Assembly: GCA_014529385.2 (NCBI GenBank)
Contig: CM043945.1
Span: 140,160,241 to 140,224,240, forward strand
Length of the DNA stretch: 64,000 bases
Direction of reading: 5' to 3'
Source: Adiantum capillus-veneris
Taxonomy: Eukaryota; Streptophyta; Polypodiopsida; Polypodiales; Pteridaceae
Shown here: in pieces, positions 8,633-20,674 of the stretch
Position numbering within the stretch: position 1 is the stretch's first letter
Layout of the letters: each line of letters opens with the position of its first letter
Program-made: the position numbers and the translations under genes
Notes under the pieces: generated by a model
Databases searched by the model: none
What the model saw: only the letters and a program-made list of their open reading frames with translations
What the model was told of the DNA's origin: nothing

Positions 8633-10611
8633 TGAGTAGCGTTAAATGGTAACCTTGCATTTGCACTACATTTCTACTCAAATGTATATATTTTTATCAA
8701 AGTTTTAACCTAGTGTTCATTCTCTCTTTCCGTAATAGCCTTTTTCCATACAAACACCCTACCCTTATTAGATCTTTATGCATTTACATCATATTTCTCT
8801 CTTCATGCTGAATGTAAATAGTAAACTTAATTCTACTCTCCTAGTTTTTTTATTGCATATTCTTTTAACTAATTACCTTTACTAATTTAAATACGTATCT
8901 ACATCCCATAATTTGTAAATAAATAATTTATGGGCACTTATCTTACCCATCTTCTCTCAAGGGTAGGGTTAACCTTGTAGGCCTTCCCTTCCCCACCACT
9001 ATGTGACCCAAGTCTTGGACCATTTACTTGTGTTGGTCAACAAATCTTAAATATAATGTATATCCCCAATAAATCAAACTTTATTGGAGCCTACCTCATT
9101 TGTTTAAGGTGGATTCCCTTTTGAAAAAAGCATGCTACACCTTGGATGCATGCTAAAGAGCCCCCTACAAGGAGACTTGGTTCAAAAGGTGTTTTGGATG
9201 CATCTTGAATGCCTTAGCTCGTGGGTATACTTGAGGAACACTCCAAAATCAGCTTAAACACTTTGAGAAGGTCAACTTTGCCTTTTACAGCACCCAATTC
9301 TGAGTTACAGGCTGAAAGTTATGGTAAAAACAAGGTGTTGCGGACACTGTTACTGTAGGTCAAAGTTACAATCAGGTAAACCACAAAGGTGAAAAATTTT
9401 CTTGACTTCTCCAACATTCTAAAATACCAATGGGGAGTTAAAAACCACTTGCATGTGGAGGGGTCGGCTCAAGATGCTTCCAGAGACACAACAAACAGGA
9501 TGGGGACACTCTGCAAGAGCCACTGAAGGGACATCATGGTGGGGCCCACATACATTATCAACCCTTATGGAGCCTCCACGACCTAAAAGGCTATTTTTAA
9601 TGAAAAAATAAGTCCCTTATTTGCATAATTGAAGGAATGGTCAAAAGGGAACCTAACTATGGTTAATTACCTACCCTAGTCAAGTTTAACCTAACCCAAG
9701 GTCTTGTACAGCTATAAAAAGGCCCTTTGGCAAGCACAAAAATACACACACCTACTCCATTGATGCAAATAATCTCCTCTAAGGTTAGGGAAGCCCTAAT
9801 CTCTCTCTCCTCTTGTCTCCCTATCCATTTCCTACGCTCGCTATCATAAGCGGCACCATAGAGAGAGCATCAATATGCTATTGCTACCATTCTCTTGCAA
9901 ACATTTCTCTTATCATACTCATCCCTAAATAAGGATTGCAGATTCTATATGAGAGCAAGGATATCAAGTTCAATGATCTATCTCATGGTTTGATCAACAA
10001 ATTGTTGCAATTGGGGTGTCGTCGTCACACTTTTGCTCTAAACGCATGTAAAATTGGTAAGCCTATCTTGGCAGCTTCTCATATTTTGTGCTCATTGGGT
10101 TGCTTGTTTGTGGAGAAAGTTTTTTGTGCACCACGGTGTCTATTTGCTTGGCTTCTCTCCTTATGTTGTGTGTAAGTAAGTCTTGGGGCTGCATAGATGG
10201 AGAAGAGCTCTCTATGCATGCCGCCTTATGTGTGTAAGTAGTCTCTTCTTTTGGGAAAGGAAAGGAGTTGTCAAGTATTTTTGCATTATGGTGTTTTAAG
10301 TTTTGAGGTTTTGTGATTGCTTTTCTTAGAAGTATATGAGCACTAATATGGTTAAGGTCAATCTTTGCATGTGAGTTTGTGCAGTGCTCAAAGGGATTGC
10401 TTAAGGAGTGTGTCTTGAATGGTTGAAGGGCATTTTGTGTTGAAGCACATAAGGAAGGTGTGTGTGTGTGTTGTATATGGTTTGTTTTGGTTTCCTTATT
10501 TCTCCATAAAAGAGGGTGGTGCCCCTAAGAAATATGCGTGTGTAGGGTCTCACGGAGTGGTTGTCTTGTGGGAGCCTTGAGTTGAGCTCCATTTAAAAAA
10601 ATCCGCTCTCA
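8633..10611 (+). repeat. Tat-type element 3' LTR
   Basis: This is a near-identical partner of 544-2528. It ends CGCTCTCA at 10611 and is followed by the target duplication AGTAC and the resumed Copia LTR. Confidence 0.93.
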
Positions 10612-10616
10612 AGTAC

Positions 10617-10843
10617 AAAATGACTTAGTGCTAAAGTTTAAAAGTAGCACATATGTACATGCGGTCACTAAGTGTGAACTCACTAGAAGCGTACTAGGCT
10701 GGCACTATAAGTGTAGTGCAGCTGTAGAATCACTGGCAGAGATCCTCCGTGTCTGTCACCTAACTCGCCAGTGAGTAAATGTCGTAAGCGGCCAAGAACC
10801 GTAGTGGATGCCAGCTCAAGATGTAGAGCTCGACATCTCAACA
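10617..10843 (-). repeat. Copia 3' LTR, inner part
   Basis: This matches 15478-15705 and ends CATCTCAACA. It is the remainder of the LTR whose outer 98 bases are at 446-543. Confidence 0.9.
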
Positions 10844-10853
10844 CTCCCCCTCG
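10844..10853 (-). other. Copia polypurine tract
   Basis: The minus strand reads CGAGGGGGAG immediately before the 3' LTR start TGTTGAGATG. This is a standard Copia arrangement. Confidence 0.7.
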
Positions 10854-11402
10854 AGCTCTGCATGTCGCAGAGTCCAAGCATAGTCCGGAAACGTCGAAGC
10901 TTCTCAGCTCCGAGGGCCTTGGTAAATATATCCGCTATCTGCTCCTCTGTGCTGACGTAGACCAAGTCAATGTCGCCCGCCAACACTCGCTCTCGAACGT
11001 AGTGGTAATGGACCTCTATGTGTTTGGTCCTGGCATGGAACACTGGGTTCCTAGCCAATTGCATGTTGCTGAGGTTGTCACAATGGATGAAAATCTGTTG
11101 GTCCACTTGCACTCCCAAGTCCTCAAGTAATGTGCGTAGCCAAGCTACCTTGCACGCCGCAACTACTGCACCTCTGTACTCGGCCTCTGTGCTCGATAAA
11201 GCAACCGTAGGCATGAAGAGAACATGAAGCCACTCGTAGATCTCCTATCAACAATGCTACCTGCCCAATCTGCATCTGTATACCCATACAATGCTAATGG
11301 TGCATCTGCTGCATAGAACAATGCGTAGTCAAGAGTCCCTTGCACATACCTAAGTGTGCGTCGTACTCCATCCAAATGTGGCTTTCTCGGAAGCTGCATG
11401 AA
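10854..11402 (-). pseudogene. Copia RNase H region, frameshifted
   Basis: The upstream part (11399-11230) continues the RT frame after a stop, with HLDGVRRTLRYVQGT and GYTDADWAGS. The downstream part (11214-10816) carries ALSSTEAEYRGA, IHCDN and ARTKHIEVHYH in another frame. The shift falls at about 11215-11240. D, E and D of the RNase H active site (TDADWA, STEAEY, HCDN) are visible. Confidence 0.85.
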
Positions 11403-12641
11403 CTAACTCTCCAAGCCTACTATGTAGCTCAAGTCTGGCCTCGTGATAGTCAAGTAGATTAGACTACCCACAATCTTCCTGTACATCTTGACATCCTCAA
11501 AGACATCATCCTTCTCTGCACTCAGCTTTGCATTCACATCCAACGGAATAGAAATTGGCTTACAATCAGCCATACCATACTTTGACAACATGTCCAAAGC
11601 ATACTGTCTCTGTGACAGCCATACACCCTCTGGAGTCCTGATCACCTCAATGCCAAGAAAGTAGCGCAACTCGCCCAAATCTTTCATTTCAAACTCCTGT
11701 TTGAGAAGACCCTTCACATGGTCAATCTCCATAGCATTGTCACCCACAATAATAAGGTCATCTACATATATGGTAATGACCACAATCCCCACATCACTCT
11801 CACGTACATAGAGTGAATGATCAGCATGAGCTCTCCTAAAACCAATACTGACAAGATACTTGGCAATCCTGTCATACCATGCTCTAGAGCCCTGCTTCAA
11901 ACCATACAAAGCTTTGAGAAGTCTGCATACATAATCTGGGTAAACTGGATCGACATAACCAGGTGGCTGATCCATATACACTTCCTCTTGCAACTCACCA
12001 TTCAAGAAGGCATTCTTTACATCCATTTGATGCATAATCCATCCTCTAGATGCAGCCACTGCTATGACAGCTCTCACAGTCGTCATCTTTGCCACTGGAG
12101 CAAAGGTCTCCTCATAGTCTATGCCATACGTCTGTGCATAACCCTTTGCGACCAGCCTTGCCTTGTGACGCTCAATGTTACCATCAGCCTTATGCTTGGT
12201 TTTATACACCCATTTATAGCCAATAGCTTTCTTGCCACTTGGCAATGGCACCAACTCCCATGTGTCGTTTGCTTCCAATGCAGCCATCTCTTCATTCATT
12301 GCATCATCCCAATGCACATTTCCAACTGCATCCTCAAAACATGTGGGCTCCACATCCTGTATCACCTTAGCCATGTAGGCTTGGTGATGCACTAGATACC
12401 CATCATAAGTCAATTTTTGAACTGGATTTCTGACTCTATTAGATCTGCGCAGTCCTGGGTCACTTCTTTGCCCTCTAGCATCTTCTTGTACTTTCCTTAC
12501 ACCAGGTGTCCTGACAGTCGAAATTCCAAATTCCTCATCAAGACTTTGTTCAGAACCATCTGAATCCATGTCTACATGTGAAAAACCTGATGATGCATCA
12601 GCCATAAAGGGAGGTTCATCAACCTTTTCCTTTCCTTTTCG
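11403..12641 (-). pseudogene. Copia reverse transcriptase region
   Basis: The minus strand encodes the Copia RT with AIGYKWVYKTK, VARLVAKGYAQ-type and MDVKNAFLNGEL motifs and the catalytic YVDDLIIVG near 11757. The frame starts after the TAA at 12642-12644 and ends at a TAG at 11403-11405 that replaces a Gln codon in a well-conserved stretch. No loss of RT catalytic residues is seen; the defects are stops. Confidence 0.9.
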
Positions 12642-14228
12642 TTATACATTCCCTGTACTTGTTGGTGGAGTAACCTGCGTATGTAGTCTACCATTCCATG
12701 GTTTCTCAACAGAGCTACGAGAAGAGGACTCTTGTGGTCCACTCAAAACCTGTGACTGTGGCCTCACATTTTGTACAACCACATCATCTTTTACATCAGC
12801 CCCAATAGTGCCATGTGCATTACTGTACCAGCTGCTCATCTCATCAAAGACTACATCTCTGCTCACTCGTAATTCTCGTGTAGTAGGATTGTAGCACCTG
12901 TACCCCTTTTGTTCAAGGGAATATCCCACAAGAATACATTTATCTGCTTTAGGATCCAATTTCCTACGCAACTCATCTGGTACATGCACATAAGCTATGC
13001 AACCAAACACTTTTAAGTGTGCCAAATCAGGCTTTGTACCTGTAAAATTTTCCTCAGGTGTTACATCATGCACCGCAGCTGTAGGTGTCATGTTCATAAT
13101 GTACACAGCTGTATTTACGGCTTCAGCCCAGAAATGATGAGGCATGTTCTTCTCATTCATCAATGCACGTGCAACCTCTGCAATGTGCCTGTTTTTCCTT
13201 TTTACGACCCCATTCTGTTGTGGAGTATATCTGCATGTAAACTGCCTGCGTATACCATGCATTCGCAAAAAATCTGAAAAATCAATGGAGAAGTACTCTC
13301 CCCCTCCATCTGACCTCAATGTCTTGATTTGTATATCTGTCTCCTTCTCAATCATGACTTTGAAGTCTTGAAAGTGACCAAACACTTCACTTTTGTTACG
13401 CATGAAGTAGACCCATACTTTCCTTGTATGGTCATCAATGAAGGAGACATAATACCTGCAACCATGTATACTTGAATTATCGATTGGACCCCAAACATCT
13501 GTGTGCACCACCTCAAGTGGCTTTTTACATACATTGCGCTCATGTGGAAATGAGCCCTTTGACTGTTTTCCAAACTGGCATGCTGCACACACTTTATGCA
13601 TACCATCCACCTTGAATTTGGGCAAACCTTTTACAATCTGTTTTGATTGCATGCTGCGCAATCTCTGCTCATTAACATGGCCAATGCGTTTGTGCCAAAT
13701 GTCAACATTAGCCACAACACCTGTGCCCTGTGCAAATAATGCAGCTTTTACCTCAGGCATGTATACATTCAACGTAAACATTCTGCCCACACATTTGCCC
13801 TCTGTGATCAGCTTACAGCCATTCTGGAAATCTTCTACATAACAGCCATTTGGATTGAAGCGAATCTGCAAACGCTGCTCAACCATTTGTCCAACAAAAA
13901 CAAGATTCTTTGTAATGTTTGGGACATGAAGTACATCTGCTAAGTACTTTGATTTCCCACTCTTCGTATTTAGAGGTATGTCCCCTACATGAGCAATGGG
14001 GTGAGCTGTGTCATCTCCTGTCTGCACATAGCCTGACACATCTGGTTTGTGCATATCTCTAAACCACTCTCCACGAGACGTCATGTGATTAGAGGCACCT
14101 GAATCCACATACCAAACATCATCTTGGGTGGAATTCTCTGCAGTCATTGTATTCATTACATGCTGCATAGCAAACATGCGCTCATTTTTGCTGTCATCTG
14201 CATCTCTGCTAGTAGATGCATAGTTGCC
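12642..14228 (-). pseudogene. Copia protease-integrase region with altered integrase active site
   Basis: The minus-strand frame holds the protease YVDSGASNHMT (about 14107-14085), the integrase HHCC finger (HKRIGH and CAACQFG) and the core with TDVWGP and SDGGGEY. At the third catalytic position the codon is AAA, giving QNGVVKRKNR where Copia integrases normally have Glu before RKNR. The preceding residue has also changed, and both changes are G-to-A on the coding strand. The frame ends at an in-frame TAA (12642-12644). Integration activity is predicted to be lost. Confidence 0.9.
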
Positions 14229-15221
14229 CTATTCTCTCTTTCCACTTGCTTTTCCCTTTGGACAGTCACGTGACATGTGACCTCTTTCACCACAAGTCCA
14301 ACATTCTCTGCTATCTGGAGTATGTTGCTACCTTCTTGATCCTGCACCACGACCTCTTTGACTCCCCCTGCCTTGAGACTGGTTTTCCCTTCCACCTGTA
14401 TTGTTTTGATTTGATTGAACTTCTTGAAATTGGCCCCTGCAACCTCTTGGGCCTCGACCACGACCTCTACCTCTACCTCTGTTGGAGTTAGAATAGAAGG
14501 TATGTTCAGAATTATTTCTGCCATGAGAAGAAGATGTGTCAAGGTTCTTCTCCTCCAGAATACGCATAGAAATCAAATCTTGGAACATGGGGATGTCGTC
14601 TCTTGTATTCATGGAAGACCTGAAATGTACATACTCATCTTCTAGACCATCCAAGCATGCACGGACAATGTCATCGTCTTCCACTGAGACTTTAATAGAT
14701 CCAAGAGCCTCAATGATACTCTTGATCTTCAAGGCATAATCATTGATTGAGAGGTTGTTCCTCTTAACCTGATTTAGCTCTGACTTTAGTTGAAGCTTCC
14801 TGGCCTTGGTGTTCACCTCGAACACTCTGCCTAAGTTTTTCCATGAAATGGCGGGGGTTTCAGCATTCTGTAGATAGCCCATCATGCCATCTGTGATGCT
14901 CATAGAAAGCCAATACATCACTTTGCTCTAGCCTTGTTGCCAGTCCCTCAAAGCTTTCCTTTGTTCTGCTGTAGCATTTGCCTCGGGAATCTCTGGTTCC
15001 TTTTCATTGTCTCCTTCTACATAGTCCCAATAACCTTTTCCTTTTAGGAAATTTGTTATTCCAAACTTCCATGCAGGGTAGTTATTTTTCTCAAGCTTCT
15101 CAGTGAAAATCTGACTTAAAGCACTAAGACAAAATAGCTGCAATCTACAAAAACCTGCAAATCTGTTGAACCTGCTATCATGGTACCTATAACGTTTCCT
15201 ACACTCAACGAGTTTCCACAA
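14229..15221 (-). pseudogene. Copia gag region with stops
   Basis: The minus strand encodes a gag_2-type N-terminus (KLEKNNYPAWKF, GYWDYVEGD), a helical core, an RG-rich stretch and a CCHC knuckle CWTCGERGHMSRDC near 14290. It stays in one frame with the downstream pol but has stops at 14928-14930, 14328-14330 and 14229-14231. The true start codon is not clear. Confidence 0.85.
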
Positions 15222-15372
15222 TCAAGCGTACATACAACCACTGTACTTGTACAGTAAATCTCTGTGTACTGCACTTTGGAGACCTATTCAGAAACTTTGG
15301 CATCTGGTCGTGGATTGCGAACGAAGGGGTTGTGATGCTCTTGCTCTCTTAGCCTCTCTTGCCTGCACTAGA

Positions 15373-15383
15373 CTCTGATACCG
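15373..15383 (-). other. Copia primer binding site
   Basis: Read on the minus strand, CGGTATCAGAG follows the 5' LTR. It matches the initiator-Met tRNA type of PBS (TGGTATCAGAG) with the first T changed. Confidence 0.7.
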
Positions 15384-15705
15384 TGTAAAGAATGAGGATG
15401 CAAGAGAGCTACACAAGACAAGCACAAAGCACATGGAGATGGAAAGCTTCTTCTTCTTCTTCACAGAAAAGAGAGTACAAAATGACTTAGTGCTAAAGCT
15501 GAAAAGTAGCACATATGTACATGCGGTCACTAAGTGTGAACTCGCTAGAAGCGTACTAGGCTGGCACTTTAAGTGTAGTCCAGCTGTAGAATCACTGGCA
15601 GAGATCCTCCGTGTCTGTCACCTAACGCGTCAATGAGTAAATGCCGTAAGCGGCCAAGACCCGTAGTGGATGCCAGCTCAAGATGTAGAGCTTGACATCT
15701 CAAAA
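15384..15705 (-). repeat. Copia 5' LTR
   Basis: This 322-bp LTR is intact and matches the split left LTR (98 + 227 bp). At the 15705 border the terminal CA reads AA. It is followed by the TATTG target duplication. Confidence 0.92.
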
Positions 15706-15710
15706 TATTG

Positions 15711-16512
15711 TAGGTGGAGGATGTGGAGAAGCTTTTACCTCTATGGATGCATTACATGAGGAGCTAGAAGCTTCATGGGACTCCCCCCTTCCTGAGCTAG
15801 GTGGAACAAATCGTTCTTTCTTTGGTACCGAGACTAGCTTTGGAGCGGGTGTGTAGCATTCTGTGATTTTTTTCTTTCCTCGATCATCGATTCATTTTGG
15901 AGCTACGAGATTGGGCTCACATGGGTCAAGTGATAGGTAAGAACACAATCTACGTTTTGGCACCCAAATTTGATCATTTCCTTGATAGTAGCCTTGGGCT
16001 TCCAATAGTTGTTTAGGAATCCAGCGCCACGTTTTCTTACAGCGAGTGGAACGTTTCTTACAAGGCTTCTGTTTTTCAGCACTAGCCATGGTCGCTAAAG
16101 AAGCTTTAGGGACCCACTTGTAAGTTCTCTTCGTTATATTAGGATGAGTCTTGTCAGAAGCTATATGCATTGCTTGTAGCATATTTAAGGGTACAAGTGG
16201 TGGTATTTCATCCCCCTCAGGTGTTACCCAGGTCGTCCCCCTATTTCCCCAAGTGTCTATGGTTGCTGCTAGGTGGACCCAATCCACATTGTCCGACTCA
16301 GTCATCCCAGGTAGTACATCCATATACGGAGAATCTTCCCCAACATCAGTGTCCGCTTTACACGTATAACAATACTGCAATGGGGCCGAGTGAACTGTGG
16401 TGTTAGATCTATGATCAATTATAAACCTGTTTCCTAGAGGATGTGCTCGACCCGTCACAAGATCCACTCGAATGACAGAATCTTGGAACTGCAGGTAGAC
16501 ATGGTTTTTGGA
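15711..16512 (-). pseudogene. Region after the protease with W-x-P-K repeats
   Basis: This continues the gag-protease frame after a TAG at 16513-16515. It contains three spaced motifs: KWVPKASL (about 16120-16098), RWIPKQLL (about 16031-16010) and IWVPKRRL (about 15972-15950). These are separated by basic, cysteine-containing linkers. A TGA lies at 15892-15894, after which the frame continues to the Copia insertion. The same kind of repeat follows the protease-like domain of the Gypsy element at 44942-46186. Function is unknown; Trp-Pro-Lys repeats with basic spacing could bind nucleic acid or capsid. Confidence 0.55.
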
Positions 16513-18567
16513 CTAGTCATGCACCATTTTTGCTTCCCTCATGAAAGGACGTCCTAAGATCATCTCCGATGCCATAGTGTGTTTGGTGAAATCCATAACA
16601 ATGAAGGTAACTATTATTTTATGTCCAAAGACCTTGATCTTGAGATCTTCTAGCATCCCAATAGGTTTAACAATAGACCCATTGGCCATCTTCACTACTA
16701 TGGTTGTGGTCACAAGGTGAGGTCTTCCCATAGTTTCCCAGCAAGTTTTAGTCACAATGCTAACCCCAGAGCCACCGTCAAGGATTCCCTTCACAGTTAA
16801 TCCCTTAGTAGTGATTGGTATAGTCTCATTTGATTCATCACCCTCAAAGTATTGCCCCAACTTGTTAACAGGTATTACTATAACAAGGTTCTCATCTAGG
16901 TTGGGTTGTGGATCTAAGTGTTCCTCCTCTATTGGCATCTCCCCAGCTCCATCCATCTGTACAAATTGTGGTAGCCCAAACTTCAGTTCTCCATTGAGGA
17001 AGTCTCGAAGGGCTGAGACTAGCTCGGGGTCTTTATATAGTTTGGACATGATGGTGGTTCTAACTTCTGAAGACATGAAATCCATCAATTTGACAATGTT
17101 TAACGGCACCTTTTGGCCTTGAGTTTTTTGACGTGGGGAAGATGGGATCTCCATTTCTTCGATAGGATCAGGTAGTCCCTCTGTAAACACTCTTTCCATC
17201 AAGAAGTGAGTACGCCCACTTTGCCATGACTTTAAGTCACTTTCTTCTTGGATGACACTAGGTATGTCCAAGGGTCTATGGACTTGGTGAGGTTGTTGTT
17301 GCGTAGGGAACACGGTGTCTGTAATATGGATCTTCCTAGGTGCTGGTTCTAGATCCCTTTGGGTATCTTCTACCAAACTCCTTAATTGCTCGACTCGCTT
17401 GATCTCCTCTGTAGGGTTTGGATAAGTTCCTATCTTCTTTTTGGATCCTGGCCATTGTGGCTCATGAAGATCTTCCTTGTTGGTTTCTATGTCAGTGGTC
17501 GTTTTGGTCTCCATGGTTTCACCTGAATCAGAATCTTCTTCAGCGTCGTTCATATATACGAGGTCATCACCAGTCCCTATGTTGGTCTTTGAACTGGGGT
17601 CTGACTTCGCTGCTTTTTGTGATCTCTTTCTTCGTGTTTTCTTCTTTTTCTGAGATTGGGCAATTGATGCCGTGTCTCTTTCCTCAAGAATATAATTTTG
17701 TTTTTGGAGCATCGATCGTGTGAGTACGTTTACTGGTACCACGGGTGTACTTGGTGATGTCTCCTCGGTAACTTCAATCAAGTTTAATGGCGTGATCTTC
17801 GGTGCATTTAGATTATTTGGACATTGGGCAATCAAATGATCTATGCCACATCGATTACACATGAGTATCGGCATTGTAGACGTGGTCGCTTGATTGGTTT
17901 GCATTAGTGTGGCGTTCTTTTGTAGCCTAATAGGACACTCGGCTACACGATGTGGACCTCCACACTCATAGCATTGAAGAGGTGGTCTCTTAGCAGTGTA
18001 ATTGATATTTTGGCCTCTTGCCGCAAGAGCAGCTGCTTGATATACATGTTTGACTTGTTCCCAATAGTCCTCCATGTAGTATTGTGGACTTTGTTCAAGC
18101 ACATCCATCCCATAGGCGATATTAGGATCTATATATTCCTTATAGTCTTCCAAACAAGAAATAGATGACTCACAACCCACTTGATTCACAGAAGTGATTC
18201 TCGGATGTGGTGGTTGCGGTCCTAGCACTGGAGGCGGTAAGGGTGTTGTTTGAACAACATTTTGGGCCCTAGGGACCATGTGTTGTGTTGTTTGTTCAAG
18301 AGATCGGGCTGGCATCAATGCAGGCACTCGAGGTGTGTTTGTCCATGCTAAGGTTGGTCTATTGTCCATCACACGCTTAAATACTATGCAATCCTTAGCT
18401 TGATGACCATACCTCCCACATGCATTGCAGTTCCCATTGAATTTTACTCTAAAAGTAGGGCATTCACTGGTACTATGCGGTCCATAGCATACTGAACACC
18501 ATTGCTACTCCCTTCTTGGATACATATGATTGTTTTGCGGAGCACGATTGTCTCTAAGACTCTCTTA
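16513..18567 (-). pseudogene. Gag C-terminus with zinc knuckles, and protease
   Basis: On the minus strand this encodes CYECGGPHRVAEC (about 17970) and CNRCGIDHLIAQC (about 17860), an acidic Lys/Ser-rich linker, and a retropepsin-like domain with LDGGSGVSIV (about 16790) and ILGRPFM (about 16560). Two more knuckles lie just upstream: CSVCYGPHSTSEC (about 18495) and CNACGRYGHQAKDC (about 18430). Three of the four have the short CX2CX3HX4C spacing. In-frame stops lie at 18505-18507 and 16513-16515. Confidence 0.75.
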
Positions 18568-20674
18568 AATAGCCTTGGTGAGATCTGCTAAAGTCATCTC
18601 AGATATCTTTGGCTCCTTAGCAATAGGCTTTAGGGTCATTGGCTGATGCCCCGATGCTTGTGAGCTAATAGATTTAGACTCAACAGACACTCTTTCTCCT
18701 TGAATCATTAAATTATCCTCCAATTGGATTGCATTGGTGGTGACTGCTTCCCATGTGGTGATACCTCTAATGACTAGACCATTGTAGATATCCTCATGTC
18801 GTAATCCCCTAATGAATCTATCAAGAAATTGGTTATTGTTGAAGCGCTCATTTGGATTACAATGAGAATTCAAATTCTTCAAGCGACTTATAAAGTCTCT
18901 CACCAACTCTCCTTCCTCTCTTTGGGCTTTCTGGAGCTGAGAAGCTACACCCCAAAGTACTCCCTCTCGTATGTATTCTTTTAAGAACAGTCTCCTAAGA
19001 GTAGGGTAAATCATTTTTTTCTTCCACCCTTAGGGTTCTATAAAAATCCCCAGCCTTTCCACTTAAGGTTAGGCATAAAGCATTGCTCTTATGTAGGTCA
19101 TTGTGTTCTCCTAGAGAATCCCATATTTGTTCAAACACTTCGATATGCTTTCTCACATCCCCGTCGCCATTAAATTTTTGTGTGAGCTTGGCTATTTGTA
19201 CTGCCTTACTTCTAGGATCTCTATCAGGCGTGTTACGCATATTCTCAGCAATAGATCGACCAATAGCTTGAGCAAATGTTTCCAAGTCACCTAAGTGAGC
19301 AGGTACCGTGGGTGAAGGCGCTCCAGAGACTACATGTGGAGTAGGTATTGGCATTGGGCTTGGCACATATGAAGCCCTTGGGTTCCACGTTGGGTATGAT
19401 GTTGTGCCATGTGGTGGTCCATAGTTCATATGAGTGGCCCTAGGCATAGCAGACGTCGGATGTGACATGCTAATGCTAGCCGGTATAGTCCCATGGAAAT
19501 AAGAACTTGTGTATTGTGGTTGTGGAGCATAGGTTGTTGAAACAATGGGAGGGGTAGGGACTACAAGAGTACGTGGACCCATAGGTGCATACGATTGGTA
19601 CGCACTTGTAGGTACTATTGCAGGCATTGAGCTACCATGTAGTGGTGCTTTACTAAAAAACGAGGTCCATGGTGTGTTTCTTGGCATGTCCATCATTGGG
19701 GTAGGCATGGTATCCGTGGTGTCATCCAGGGAAAGATGAGCTAGACTTGGAAAAGTAAATCTATCACTTGTGGGCTCAGGTTGCATTGAGACCCCTAGCG
19801 AAACAACATATGGGGGATCGATAAGACTCACTGGGGGAGTCTCCATTTGTGATAGAGTGGGTTGTTTCCCTTTGCCCGTGTCTAAAAATCGCATAGGACC
19901 CGTCGAAGGTATGTTTATTCCTCGATTTTGCCTCTCGGGCTGGATAATCCTATGGATGACATTGTAGATCATGTGTTGTTGTTCCTCTAGACTAGTGGCA
20001 CTAGATGTAGATTGTACAACTTCTAACTAACCCACATGGTATGTGTAGCCCATGTATAGGTCACTCAAAGTCTCCGTGTGTAGGTCATATTCCCAATTTT
20101 CATTGAGAAATACCCCGTCCAAACTTGGTGTACTAGAGGGTTTCCGTGAGGTGGATGCAATGTTGCTTCCCGTGTTTTGACTTTTAGTCGCCGCCACTAC
20201 CTTAGAGGCGACTTTGGAGGGTGGTAGCTCGGTAGGGCCCTCATTAAATGAGGTAGGTAGAATGTCCACGTGGACACTCTGAGGGAGTGTGGGGTCTACA
20301 GGAGATGTGAATGGTGATTCTACTTCCCCACCCCCTTCGTTTACTTCACTAGCCGTAGGTTCAGAGCGCGTAGCTCTACTAAAAGTTTCCATCAAATGAC
20401 TAAAAACACTAGTTCCAGGTTGTTGGGCCCAGCTAGGCACGGTTTCATTTGTTCCCTCGGGGCTTTGTGTAAGATGCTCTTCCATAATATCGTAGTCAGA
20501 GGAAGAGTCGCTAGCCGCTATATTTGGGTCTTGGGTTGCACTACCTTGGGTCCACGCCGAGGGCGTTGACCCTAGCGTGGAAGGATAGTGAGTACCCCCG
20601 TAAATCGAAGCACTAGCTAGTTGTTCCGACTCTAGCACACTATCATGCTTTGGGTGCCCTACAAGTGTCGGCAA
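18565..20674 (-). pseudogene. Gag N-terminal and capsid-like region
   Basis: The frame starts at the ATG at 20674 and has a TAG at 20027-20029. It encodes a long low-complexity Pro/Ser/Thr-rich N-terminus and then a Gypsy gag core (KLTQKFNGDGDVRKHIEVFE; FLDRFIRGLRHEDIYNGL). A run of seven A near 19005-19015 shifts the frame between these two parts; one extra A explains the shift. A TAA ends this portion at 18565-18567. Confidence 0.75.

Larger units (their letters stand above)
544..10611 (+). mobile_element. Tat-type Ty3/Gypsy retrotransposon, plus strand
   Basis: The element is 10,068 bp with LTRs of 1985 and 1979 bp and the target duplication AGTAC at 539-543 and 10612-10616. The internal order is PBS, two small ORFs, gag, protease, reverse transcriptase, a degenerate native RNase H, an archaeal-type second RNase H and integrase. 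A second RNase H between RT and integrase is characteristic of the Tat lineage. The LTRs are closely similar but carry scattered differences. One in-frame TAG near the integrase C-terminus is the only obvious break in the main frame. Confidence 0.93.
446..15705 (-). mobile_element. Ty1/Copia retrotransposon, minus strand, interrupted by a Tat-type Gypsy element
   Basis: The right (5') LTR is 15384-15705. The left (3') LTR starts at 446, breaks at 543 and resumes at 10617, ending at 10843. The 5-bp target duplication TATTG lies at 441-445 and 15706-15710. The internal part in minus order is primer binding site, gag with CCHC knuckle, protease DSG, integrase, reverse transcriptase YVDD and RNase H, which is the Copia order. 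The frame has five in-frame stops and one frameshift, so this copy cannot make its own polyprotein. Confidence 0.92.
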
